NCBI GenBank assembly: GCA_903834675.1
Contig: CAILKC010000395.1
Location: 1 to 6,948 of the forward strand
Direction: 5' to 3'
DNA length: 6,948 nt
From: an uncultured Victivallales bacterium
Lineage (GTDB): Bacteria; Verrucomicrobiota; Lentisphaeria; Oligosphaerales; JAFGRS01
Below, in pieces: positions 1-6,948 of the stretch (within the stretch, counting starts at the first letter, position 1; the number at the start of each line of letters is the position of its first letter). A program made the position numbers and the translations under genes. The notes under the pieces are model-generated. The model worked only from the letters and a program-made list of their open reading frames with translations, ran no database searches and was not told the DNA's origin.

Positions 1-1875
1 ATCTACACGGCCATTGGCTGGATGGAGAACCACTCGATCCGGGACTACCCGAAGCTCCTGCGTCTGGGCTTTGGCGGCCTGCGTCGGGAGATCGAGGCGG
101 CCATGCAGGCGCAACCCCTGGGCGCTCCTGCCTACGCGCGGGGCGAAGGGTTCTGGCAGGCGGCGCTGCGGGTCTGCGCCGCGGGCACCCTGCTAGGGCA
201 GCGCTATGCGGAAGAAGCACGCCGGCTGGCCAGCGCGGCGGCTGAGCTGGCGGAACGTGAGCGGCTCAGCCGGATGGCCGAGGTGTGCGAGCGTGTCCCA
301 GAACACGGCGCACGGACGCTGGTTGAGGCAGTGCAGGCCCTCTGGTTCGGCCATATCCTCACCTGCGGGGAGGACGGCATCAACGCGAACTCCATCGGTC
401 GTCTCGATCAGATGCTGCAGCCCTATTACGAAGCGGACGTGCGCGCTGGGAGGCAGACGCGGGAGAGTGCGGTGGAGTTGATGATGGAACTCGCCTGCAA
501 ACTCTACCAGGAGTACGACGTGCAGGCGATTACCCTCGCCGGGCGTGACGCCAGCGGTACCGACCTGTCTAACGCCATGACCGAGATCGTGCTCGAGGCC
601 AGCGAGCGGGTCGGCTTCGTGCGCGACCTCTCGCTGCGGGTCCACGCCGACTCTCCCGCCTGGTTATTCCGGCAGTGCGCCCGCATGCTTCGCGACGGTG
701 GCGGCATTCCGTTCCTGTTCAACGACGACTGCTTTATCCCGGCGTTGCTCGACCACGGCATCCAGCCCGCGGATGTCGGCGACTATGCGCCCATCGGCTG
801 CATCGAACTGACCATCCCAGGCAAGGCCAATCCACACGCGGTTTCGGGCTGGTTTCACCTGACCAAGTGCTTGGAACTGGCGCTGTTCAACGGCGCGGAC
901 CCGCGCAGCGGGCGGCAACTGGGTCCGTGCACTGGCGCTTTCACCGACTTCGGCGGCTTCGCCGACTTCTACGCCGCCTACCGGCAGCAGGTGGAGTTCT
1001 TCGCCCAGCGCATGATCTACCTCATCAACCGCGGCGAACTCATGCAGCAGGAAGGTGGCCCGCTGCCGTGCTGGTCGCTGCTGACCGACGACTGCATCGC
1101 ACGGGGCCGCGACATTACCGATGGCGGCGCGGTTTACACCTACCACAGCGTCTGCGTTCTCGGCACCGCGAACACCGCCGACAGCCTGTGTGCCGTGCGT
1201 CGGCTTGTTTTCGAGGAGAAGAAGATCCGTGCGGCTGAGTTGATCGCGGCCGTCCAGGCAAACTTCGACGGCTACGAGCCGCTGCGGCAGTTGCTTCTCC
1301 ACGGCGCCTCCAAGTATGGCAACGACGAGGACGAGGTGGACCTTTTGGCCCGAGATGTCGATGACCACTTCATCGACCTGCTGGACCAGGCACGCAGTCC
1401 GCAGGGCGGGCGCTTCGTAGCGCATCTTTTCTCGTTCCTGGCCAATATCGGCTATGGCTGCGGGTTGGGAGCCACGCCCGACGGGCGCCGGGCGGGCGAA
1501 CCCATCGCCTACTCGCTCTCGGCGCAGCAGGGGCGCGACGAAAAGGGCGCCACGGCCATGCTGCGCAGTCTGGCCAAGCTGCCCCACCGGCGAGCGGCAG
1601 GGGCCAGCGCCGCCATCCTCGACCTCGACCCGAAATGCCTCGCCGGAGCGGATGGCGTCGAGCGCCTGGCGCGCCTGCTGGAAGCCGCCATCAAGATCGG
1701 GGTTGGCCAATTGCAGGTCAACGTGGTGACGGCAGACCGCCTGCGTCAAGCCCGCCAGGACCCCGAGCGTTTCGGCAACCTCCCGGTGCGCGTCGCGGGC
1801 TACTCCCAGATGTTCCGTCTGCTCTCGCCCGAGCTCCAGGACCACGTCATCGCCCGCACGAAACACACGTCGTAG
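1..1875 (+). CDS. Glycyl radical enzyme (PFL / diol-dehydratase-like), 5'-truncated by window edge
   Basis: The frame is open from base 1, so the real start lies upstream; the ATG at 22 is internal, because the motif around it (HSIRDYPKLLRLGFGGL) is the conserved GHxxxDYxKxLxxG-like segment of glycyl radical enzymes. There are 624 visible codons against roughly 780-850 for the family, so about 150-200 residues are missing. Counting from base 1, the thiyl-radical cysteine is Cys267 in PIGCIEL (codon 799-801), with the family's catalytic Glu two residues later. The glycyl-radical loop RVAGYS near the C-terminus has its Gly at codon 600 (1798-1800), followed by the usual LSPELQDHVIARTKH tail. 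Other family blocks are GRDITDGGA, YGNDEDEVD and GATPDGRRAGEP. True pyruvate formate-lyase has two adjacent cysteines; here Gly precedes a single Cys, which points to an eliminase/dehydratase-type or uncharacterised PFL2-like member rather than PFL. The substrate cannot be assigned. These cytosolic, oxygen-sensitive enzymes need a radical-SAM activase, and none is visible downstream. Confidence 0.95.
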   Translation: MYTAIGWMENHSIRDYPKLLRLGFGGLRREIEAAMQAQPLGAPAYARGEGFWQAALRVCAAGTLLGQRYAEEARRLASAAAELAERERLSRMAEVCERVPEHGARTLVEAVQALWFGHILTCGEDGINANSIGRLDQMLQPYYEADVRAGRQTRESAVELMMELACKLYQEYDVQAITLAGRDASGTDLSNAMTEIVLEASERVGFVRDLSLRVHADSPAWLFRQCARMLRDGGGIPFLFNDDCFIPALLDHGIQPADVGDYAPIGCIELTIPGKANPHAVSGWFHLTKCLELALFNGADPRSGRQLGPCTGAFTDFGGFADFYAAYRQQVEFFAQRMIYLINRGELMQQEGGPLPCWSLLTDDCIARGRDITDGGAVYTYHSVCVLGTANTADSLCAVRRLVFEEKKIRAAELIAAVQANFDGYEPLRQLLLHGASKYGNDEDEVDLLARDVDDHFIDLLDQARSPQGGRFVAHLFSFLANIGYGCGLGATPDGRRAGEPIAYSLSAQQGRDEKGATAMLRSLAKLPHRRAAGASAAILDLDPKCLAGADGVERLARLLEAAIKIGVGQLQVNVVTADRLRQARQDPERFGNLPVRVAGYSQMFRLLSPELQDHVIARTKHTS

Positions 1876-1977
1876 CCGTGACCGTAGGGCGAGAGGAAGC
1901 CACGTCAGGAGCTTCGCCGTCCGGCTCCGCCCGCCCGACAGTCCCTCGCCTTCCAGTTGCCACGGCGTCGTACGCCC

Positions 1978-2013
1978 CCGGCACTGCCGATACCCAGGCG
2001 GCCCCGATGCCGG
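1978..2013 (+). terminator. Possible terminator-like nested hairpin downstream of the glycyl radical enzyme
   Basis: An outer 6-bp inverted repeat (CCGGCA 1978-1983, TGCCGG 2008-2013) encloses an inner 4-bp one (GCCG 1986-1989, CGGC 1999-2002) with a 9-nt loop. A short T run (TTTT, 2024-2027) follows 10 nt after the stem. The position, about 100 nt after the stop of the glycyl radical enzyme, fits transcript termination or 3'-end protection. The internal loop is uneven and the T run is short and displaced, so it is not a canonical intrinsic terminator. Confidence 0.3.
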
Positions 2014-2057
2014 AGTAGAAGGGTTTTCCACTCCATGAGCAGAGGGGCACGATGGAC

Positions 2058-2079
2058 GTACACCGGGGAATGAGTGTAC
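2058..2079. repeat. Inverted repeat GTACAC-N10-GTGTAC
   Basis: GTACAC (2058-2063) and GTGTAC (2074-2079) form a perfect 6-bp dyad with a 10-nt spacer, at the edge of the AT-rich patch. The GTGTA half-site word recurs as AGTGTATT at 2092-2099 and 2104-2111. A dyad plus repeated half-sites near a possible TATTAT (2096-2101) would fit a regulator-binding site, but the half-sites are short and no matching -35 box is visible, so this may be chance. Confidence 0.3.
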
Positions 2080-2091
2080 TACCCCTGTATC

Positions 2092-2173
2092 AGTGTATTA
2101 TTGAGTGTATTGTGGTCCACCGCGGGCCGTGGAACTGGGTAATGGGTAATGGTATTGGGTATTTTAATGGGTA
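2092..2173. repeat. AT-rich patch with degenerate short direct repeats
   Basis: AGTGTATT occurs twice, 12 nt apart (2092-2099, 2104-2111), with a variant AGTGTACT at 2073-2080. From 2137 to 2173 the word GGGTA or GGGTAAT recurs: GGGTAATGGGTAATGG, then GGGTATT, then TGGGTAC. Base composition is clearly lower in GC than the rest of the window. The copies are imperfect and the spacing is irregular, so this is not a clean satellite or CRISPR array. It may be a promoter or regulatory region, or a relic of replication slippage. Confidence 0.4.
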
Positions 2174-2296
2174 CAGGCCGGCGAGGTGGGCCACAAGAGA
2201 GGCGCGGCTCGTGGGTTGCACCAGCGGAACGGACCCTCGTGGTCGGAGGCACCGCGCTGGCACCCGACCCGCATTGACGGTAGTACCCCCACGAGA

Positions 2297-2462
2297 ATGA
2301 AGAGCTACATGGTGCCGGCAGACCACCACGCGGCGGTGCAGCGGGCTCTGGCTCTGGGGCGAACCGGAAGACAAGCGCCTGGTCTCGGTGTACCCGCACG
2401 ACCTGCCGCACCTGGAGGCAGTCATGGCCGCCAAGCTGTGCCTGCTGGGCTTCGGGCCATGA
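2297..2462 (+). pseudogene. Small hypothetical gene split by a +1 frame change in a GGGG run
   Basis: Frame 2 from ATG 2297 encodes MKSYMVPADHHAAVQRALAL with almost all codons G/C-ending, then degenerates into R/G/Q-rich nonsense. Frame 3 immediately after carries GEPEDKRLVSVYPHDLPHL and then EAVMAAKLCLLGFGP, ending at TGA 2460-2462, with the same codon bias; frame 3 has a stop just upstream (2298-2300) and no start of its own. Removing one G from the run 2356-2359 joins them into a coherent protein of about 54 residues. I do not recognise the family. The predicted product has no signal peptide and ends in a hydrophobic AKLCLLGFG stretch. The ribosome-binding site before 2297 is weak. The stop lies 31 nt upstream of the SEC-C gene, so the two may have been an operon. 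It could be a real mutation, a sequencing or assembly error, or less likely programmed frameshifting. Confidence 0.45.
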
Positions 2463-2493
2463 GCAGGGTGAACCAAGCAGACAAGGACAGACC

Positions 2494-3579
<1,086 letters not shown>

Positions 3580-3593
3580 CTGCGAGCGTGCCC

Positions 3594-3610
3594 TGGCCAG
3601 CGCCTGGTCA
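3594..3610 (+). terminator. GC-rich hairpin after the SEC-C gene, no T run
   Basis: TGGCCAG (3594-3600) pairs with CTGGTCA (3604-3610) around a CGC loop, giving 7 bp including one G-T wobble, 15 nt after the SEC-C stop. No T-rich tract follows (CGGGTTAGC), so as an intrinsic terminator it is weak. It may be a processing or stability element, or chance in GC-rich DNA. Confidence 0.22.
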
Positions 3611-3662
3611 CGGGTTAGCGCCCTGACGCGGGAAGCCGAGGGTGTAGAGTACTATGAGAAAC

Positions 3663-3670
3663 AAAGGAGA
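3663..3670 (+). promoter_or_regulatory. Ribosome-binding site that fixes the aminotransferase start
   Basis: AAAGGAGA at 3663-3670 is a near-ideal Shine-Dalgarno sequence, 7 nt before ATG 3678. It lies inside the reading frame that would begin at the in-frame ATG 3654, and that ATG has no comparable site. The start at 3678 is therefore preferred over the longer version. Confidence 0.8.
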
Positions 3671-3677
3671 CTGTTCT

Positions 3678-4619
3678 ATGTCAGCGACGGCAGCACCTGA
3701 ACCCATCGTCTTCCTGCGTGGCCAGTATGTGCCGGCCTCCCAGGCTCACATGCACATCTATGACCTCGGCATCATCCTGGGCGCCACGGTAACCGAGATG
3801 ACGCGGACGTTCCGGAAGGCGCCCTACCGGCTGGACGACCACCTGGCGAGGCTCTATCGGTCGACCAAGTATTGCCGGTTCGAGGTTCCCCTGTCCAGCG
3901 CCGAGATGCGGGCGGCGACGCTACGGGTGGTTGAGCACAATGCCGACTTGTTGCCGGAGGGGACCGAACTGGGGATTGTGCATTTCGTCACTGCGGGAGA
4001 GAACAGGCTCTACGCGGGCTCGGCAGGCGGCGCTGGTAAGATGGTGCCGACGGTGTGCATCCACACCTTTCCCCTGCCTTTTTCCCTGTGGCGGGATTTG
4101 TTCATCAGCGGCGGTCATGTGGTAACCCCCAGCATTCGGCATATCCCGCCGGAGTGCCTGGACCCGAAGATGAAGTACCGCAGCCGTCTGCACTGGTGGG
4201 TGGCCGATGGCGAGACGCACCTGGCCGATCCCAAGGCCATTTCGCTGCTTCTGGACCTCAACGGCAACATCACCGAGTGCGCCGGGGCGAACTTCCTGAT
4301 TGTGCGCAAGGGTGCCGTGCTGTCGCCGACCACGAGGAACATCCTACCGGGCATCAGCCGGGAGGTGGTCAGTGAGCTTTGCGGCGAGCTCGGTATCCCT
4401 TTCCAGGAGCGCGACCTGCAGACCTACGACGTGATCAATGCCGAGGAAGCGTTCATGAGCACAACCCCCTACTGCGTCGGCCCCGTGACGCGCATCAATG
4501 GCCTGCCTATCGGCGACGGCAAGATCGGTCCGGTGACGCGCCGGCTGCTGGAGGCCTGGAGTGCCAAGGTCGGGCTGGACATCGTCAAGCAGATACTCGA
4601 CTACCCGCTGCCGACCTAG
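3678..4619 (+). CDS. Class IV PLP-dependent aminotransferase (branched-chain/D-amino-acid aminotransferase family)
   Basis: The 313-residue product matches the family's usual length (about 280-320). It is a fold-type IV pyridoxal-phosphate enzyme that moves an amino group between an amino acid or amine and a 2-oxo acid. The N-terminal block FLRGQYVPASQAHMHIYDLG matches the small-domain start of the IlvE/Dat group. R..LDDHLARLYRS is the usual helix carrying a substrate or phosphate arginine. The likely Schiff-base lysine is K166 in DPKMKYRSRLHW (codon 4173-4175). ITECAGANFLIV supplies the conserved Glu (E200) that contacts the PLP ring nitrogen. STTPYCVGPVTRINGLPIGDG is the family's C-terminal phosphate/substrate loop. 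Specificity among branched-chain, D-amino-acid, amine and aminodeoxychorismate-lyase-type members cannot be decided, so no gene symbol is given. An in-frame ATG at 3654 would add 8 residues but lacks the strong ribosome-binding site. No ilv, leu or pabB neighbour is present to suggest a pathway. Confidence 0.92.
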   Translation: MSATAAPEPIVFLRGQYVPASQAHMHIYDLGIILGATVTEMTRTFRKAPYRLDDHLARLYRSTKYCRFEVPLSSAEMRAATLRVVEHNADLLPEGTELGIVHFVTAGENRLYAGSAGGAGKMVPTVCIHTFPLPFSLWRDLFISGGHVVTPSIRHIPPECLDPKMKYRSRLHWWVADGETHLADPKAISLLLDLNGNITECAGANFLIVRKGAVLSPTTRNILPGISREVVSELCGELGIPFQERDLQTYDVINAEEAFMSTTPYCVGPVTRINGLPIGDGKIGPVTRRLLEAWSAKVGLDIVKQILDYPLPT

Positions 4620-4632
4620 TGCAACCGGTGCC

Positions 4633-4647
4633 CCCCGGGCTCCGGGG
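4633..4647 (+). terminator. Possible GC-rich hairpin after the aminotransferase
   Basis: CCCCGG (4633-4638) pairs with CCGGGG (4642-4647) around a 3-nt loop, 13 nt after the aminotransferase stop. The stem is strong but no T run follows. It may mark the end of the aminotransferase transcript in a Rho-dependent or stem-only manner. An alternative register (GCCCC/GGGGC) is equally possible. Confidence 0.3.
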
Positions 4648-4761
4648 CTGGCTCCGGCGACAGCACGGCTTGAGTTGAGGGGGCGATGGAGACGACGCCC
4701 GGGGTCGAGTCGAGGTGGACGTGATGGTTTCTTCCTATAGCGGAGTTCTGCAAACGGCTCT

Positions 4762-6108
4762 ATGAGTGGGCTGCTCCCATATCTCCCCCAAGTCATCGCC
4801 ATCGTCGTGCTCCTGGCGTTGTCGGCGTTCTTCTCGGCGTCCGAGACCGCGCTGTTCAGCCTGAGCCGAACGCAGGTGCATCGGTTTGCCGAAGGCTGGG
4901 CCGGCGAGCGCGCGGCCAGCCGCCTGCTGCGGACCCCGCAACGGCTGCTCAGCACGGTCCTGGTGGGTAACGAGACGGTGAATGTGCTGCTGACCAGCCT
5001 GTGCGCCTACACCATCGGGGACCTCGTACACGGGGACGAGGCCTGGTCCACCGCCCTCAGCGTCATCGTGGTCTGGCCGTTGCTGATCGTCTTCGGCGAA
5101 CTCACGCCCAAGACGGTTGCCTGCAACCACAGCCAGGCCATTGCGCGCTGGGTGGCGCTGCCGCTGGAGTGGCTGGCCTGGCTGACGGCGCCGGTGCGTG
5201 CTCTCCTGCGCCTGGCCGCGCAGGGGCTGATGCGAGCCATGGGGCACGGCGAGGCGGCCGAGTGGGACATTGTCACCCGCGAGGAAATCACCGCGATGAT
5301 GGCCGTGGCGGCCGAGACCGGGGCCTCGGATGTGGAGGAGCGCGAACTGGTACGCCGCATCCTGCGCTTGGACACCGTGCGGGCCAGCGACATCATGGTG
5401 CCCCGCACCGACGTGGTCGGCATCCGCGACAGCGCTACCCTGGCAGAGGCCTATGCCAAGGCCCGCGAGCGGCGCCGCTCACGGCTGCCCGTCTACCACG
5501 AGAACCTGGACGACATCTGGGGGGTGGTCAGCACCATGGACATGCCGCGCTGGCGGCAGTCGCAGTGGCTGCAAGCGCCGCTGTCGGAGTGGCGCGCGCG
5601 CTCCGACCAGATGCGGCGCGGCAAGACGCCCCCGGAGCCCCTGCCTGTCTACCCCGTGTTGCTGATCCCGGAAACCGCCAACGTCGAACGTCTGTTGACG
5701 GCCATGCAGGAGAAGCGTTCTCGCTTTGCGGTGCTGGTCAGCGAACACGGCGGGACCGCCGGGATCCTGACCATGAACGACATTCTGGAAGAACTCATCG
5801 GCCAGATTTCGCCGCGGACGGCCGACGGTCGGCAGGATGTGATCAGGGTCCGCGACGGCTACCACATCGATGGTCGCCTGCATCTGCGGGACCTGGCCGA
5901 GTCACTGGACTTACAGCTTCACTCTGACGAGTACGACACCGTGGGCGGCTTCATCATGGAACGCCTCGGCCGACTGCCACGGACCGGGGACGAGGTGGCG
6001 CTCAACGACTGCACTTTCCGGGTGCTGCGCATGGCCGGCCGGCGGGTGGGTACGGTGCGTCTGACCGTGCTCCGTACCGAGGTGGAAGCAGAGGGGAGGC
6101 TGGACTGA
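4762..6108 (+). CDS. DUF21-CBS membrane protein, CorC/HlyC/CNNM family (putative Mg2+/divalent cation transporter)
   Basis: The 448 residues follow the full CorC/HlyC architecture. A DUF21 transmembrane domain (about 1-180) has hydrophobic segments near 10-34, 62-85, 97-111 and 122-145. It carries the family motifs SASETALFSLSR (25-36), GNETVN (69-74) and GELTPK (112-117), the polar residues associated with Mg2+ handling in CNNM/CorC proteins. Two CBS domains follow: the first from about 205 (ASDIMVPRTDVVGI), the second from about 297, ending in GGTAGILTMNDILEELIG. In relatives this pair binds ATP/Mg2+ and gates the transporter. The C-terminal CorC_HlyC domain (about 358-440) begins around DGYHIDGR and includes YDTVGGFIMERLGRLP. 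ATG 4762 is the first start after an in-frame TAG (4738-4740); the nearest purine-rich GGAG (4742-4745) is 16 nt away, so initiation may be weak. It sits 1 nt upstream of a paralog. The old 'hemolysin' name for the family is probably misleading. Confidence 0.93.
   Translation: MSGLLPYLPQVIAIVVLLALSAFFSASETALFSLSRTQVHRFAEGWAGERAASRLLRTPQRLLSTVLVGNETVNVLLTSLCAYTIGDLVHGDEAWSTALSVIVVWPLLIVFGELTPKTVACNHSQAIARWVALPLEWLAWLTAPVRALLRLAAQGLMRAMGHGEAAEWDIVTREEITAMMAVAAETGASDVEERELVRRILRLDTVRASDIMVPRTDVVGIRDSATLAEAYAKARERRRSRLPVYHENLDDIWGVVSTMDMPRWRQSQWLQAPLSEWRARSDQMRRGKTPPEPLPVYPVLLIPETANVERLLTAMQEKRSRFAVLVSEHGGTAGILTMNDILEELIGQISPRTADGRQDVIRVRDGYHIDGRLHLRDLAESLDLQLHSDEYDTVGGFIMERLGRLPRTGDEVALNDCTFRVLRMAGRRVGTVRLTVLRTEVEAEGRLD
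6093..6099 (+). promoter_or_regulatory. Ribosome-binding site for the second DUF21-CBS gene, inside the first
   Basis: GGGGAGG at 6093-6099 lies within the last codons of the upstream gene, 10 nt before ATG 6110. With stop TGA 6106-6108 one base before that ATG, this supports translational coupling and fixes the downstream start. Confidence 0.7.
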
Positions 6109-6109
6109 C

Positions 6110-6948
6110 ATGCTGCCCCTCTGGGTCCTCATCGGGTTGGTCGCGCTGCTCATTCTGCTGGAGGGCTTCTTCAGCGGTTCCGAGACGGTCTATACCTCCA
6201 CCAGCAAGGCGTTCATCCACGACCTGGCTCAGCGCGGCGATCCCCGCGCCGGCGAAATCCGCAGCATGCTGTCGCGCACCGAACGCTTCCTGGCCACGAC
6301 CCTGACCGGGACGAACCTGGCCCTGGTGTCGTCTACCAGCCTCTGCCAGGTGATCGTCCGGCATTACCTCGAACCCAGCCTCGCGTTCCAGGCGTTCGTG
6401 GCGGCCGTGCCCGCGCCCTGGGATTGGGCCTACGTCGCGAATGCGTTCATCATGATCCCCTGCATTCTGATCATGGCGGAATTGGTGCCCAAGTCTCTGG
6501 CGCGGGCGCACGCCGACACGCTGGCACTGCGGCTGGTGCGGCCGCTGCGGCTGGCGGGGACGATCCTGGCGCCGGTGTCGTTCGTGGTGGGCAAGCTGGC
6601 TGCCGTCCTGGCCGGCTGGGCCGGGGGCCCCATGCGCAACGCCTTCAAACCAGCGGTGACGCGCGAGGATCTGAAGGCGATGGCGGTAATGGCAGCCGAG
6701 CAGGAGGTGGTGCCGGATTTGGTCGGCTCCATCCTGCTGACCGTGTTTGAGTTGGACCGCAAACCGGTATCGAGCATGATGGTGCCGCTGGTGGACGTGG
6801 TCTCGGTCCCGGAAGAGGCGACGGTGGGAGAGGTCGAGCACCTGTCCGTAGAGACGGGTCACGCCCAGTTTCCGGTGTACAGCCGTCGGGTGGATGAGAT
6901 CGTCGGAGTCGTGAGTCTGCGCCACCTGCTCTACGAGGCCCCGGCCCA
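6110..6948 (+). CDS. Second DUF21-CBS membrane protein, CorC/HlyC/CNNM family, 3'-truncated by window edge
   Basis: The frame is open from ATG 6110 to the last base (279 complete codons); the family's second CBS and CorC_HlyC domains should follow outside. The N-terminus is a hydrophobic helix (WVLIGLVALLILLEGFF, 5-21) running into SGSETVYTSTSK (22-33), the DUF21 signature. Further hydrophobic segments lie near 58-83, 105-122 and 134-170. The motif equivalent to GNETVN reads GTNLALV (67-73), losing the last Asn, and GELTPK reads AELVPK (123-128). The first CBS domain begins at about 220 (VSSMMVPLVDVVSV) and continues through QFPVYSRRVDEIVGVVSL. It is a divergent paralog of the upstream gene, one base apart, and the two proteins probably act together, possibly as a heterodimer; this is inference. 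Altered transmembrane motifs suggest a changed or regulatory role for this subunit. Confidence 0.9.
   Translation, partial: MLPLWVLIGLVALLILLEGFFSGSETVYTSTSKAFIHDLAQRGDPRAGEIRSMLSRTERFLATTLTGTNLALVSSTSLCQVIVRHYLEPSLAFQAFVAAVPAPWDWAYVANAFIMIPCILIMAELVPKSLARAHADTLALRLVRPLRLAGTILAPVSFVVGKLAAVLAGWAGGPMRNAFKPAVTREDLKAMAVMAAEQEVVPDLVGSILLTVFELDRKPVSSMMVPLVDVVSVPEEATVGEVEHLSVETGHAQFPVYSRRVDEIVGVVSLRHLLYEAPA

Larger units (their letters stand above)
1876..2296. other. 421-nt region without a convincing gene
   Basis: No open frame here has believable codon use or a family signature. The longest + candidate (2052-2300, 82 codons) runs through the AT-rich repeat patch and has no good ribosome-binding site. 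The first half (1876-2050) is GC-rich and contains a nested hairpin (1978-2013). The middle (about 2058-2173) is unusually AT-rich, with short repeated words. The last part (about 2180-2290) is GC-rich again and contains small inverted repeats, for example CCAGCG at 2221-2226 with CGCTGG at 2255-2260, enclosing GACC/GGTC at 2232-2244. It most likely holds the 3' end of the glycyl radical enzyme transcript and the promoter region of the genes that follow, but this is inference from position. Confidence 0.5.

Noticed and set aside
664..2031. A 455-codon open frame on the - strand opposite the glycyl radical enzyme
   Set aside because: It is antisense to an unambiguous family member, has no recognisable motif, and long antisense frames are common in GC-rich DNA.
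2137..2173. GGGTA repeats as a CRISPR array or telomere-like tract
   Set aside because: The units are 5-8 nt, imperfect and without spacers of constant length; there are too few copies for either.
2052..2300. 82-codon + frame ending in an ATGA overlap with the small split gene
   Set aside because: It crosses the AT-rich repeat patch, changes composition midway, lacks a ribosome-binding site and gives an R/G/W-rich tail without domain features. The ATGA overlap alone is not enough.
4736..4741. TATAGC as a -10 box for the DUF21-CBS pair
   Set aside because: The hexamer is plausible, but nothing resembling TTGACA lies 16-18 nt upstream, and it is only 20 nt from the start codon.
5001..5927. 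308-codon + frame within the first DUF21-CBS gene
   Set aside because: It is an out-of-frame shadow, rich in Arg/Gly/His/Ala, over a gene with intact domain order.
6002..6925. 307-codon - strand frame at the window end
   Set aside because: It is antisense to the second DUF21-CBS gene, which has clear DUF21 and CBS motifs in the + frame from 6110; the His/Arg/Gln-rich product is typical of a shadow frame.

Overview
The window is a high-GC bacterial chromosomal segment (by eye over 60% GC, with strongly G/C-ending codons) in which every supported gene lies on the + strand. The gene mix is a glycyl radical enzyme, a SEC-C zinc-binding protein, a fold-type IV aminotransferase and a tandem pair of CorC/CNNM-type membrane proteins. 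This fits an environmental, at least partly anaerobic bacterium. Planctomycetota, Armatimonadota or Chloroflexota-like lineages are a guess only; nothing here (no rRNA or tRNA) fixes the taxonomy.

Layout. (1) 1-1875: C-terminal ~80% of a glycyl radical enzyme (PFL/diol-dehydratase superfamily), cut by the window start. (2) 1876-2296: a 421-nt stretch with no convincing gene. It holds a nested hairpin (1978-2013) and an AT-rich, repeat-bearing patch (about 2058-2173) that contrasts with its surroundings. (3) 2297-2462: a small reading frame that makes sense only if one base in a GGGG run is skipped, so it is either a broken or mis-sequenced ~54-residue gene or a frameshifted one. (4) 2494-3579: a protein with an N-terminal SEC-C motif and a TPR-like C-terminus. 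(5) 3678-4619: a class IV PLP aminotransferase with a strong ribosome-binding site. (6) 4762-6108 and 6110-end: two adjacent DUF21-CBS (CorC/HlyC/CNNM) membrane proteins, one base apart and therefore almost certainly co-translated. The second runs off the window end.

How they work together. Only the two DUF21-CBS genes have a clear functional link: paralogous, tightly coupled, probably acting together in Mg2+ or other divalent cation transport. The glycyl radical enzyme needs a radical-SAM activase, and none is present in the 5 kb downstream, so it is probably upstream or elsewhere. The SEC-C protein, aminotransferase and DUF21 pair are co-directional but separated by 98-142 nt gaps with GC-rich hairpins, so they need not be one operon. 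I saw no mobile element, CRISPR array, tRNA or rRNA, and nothing that I would call a clear new multi-gene system. The items most worth checking are the frame-split small gene, the odd AT-rich repeat patch, and the degenerate transmembrane motifs in the second DUF21 protein.
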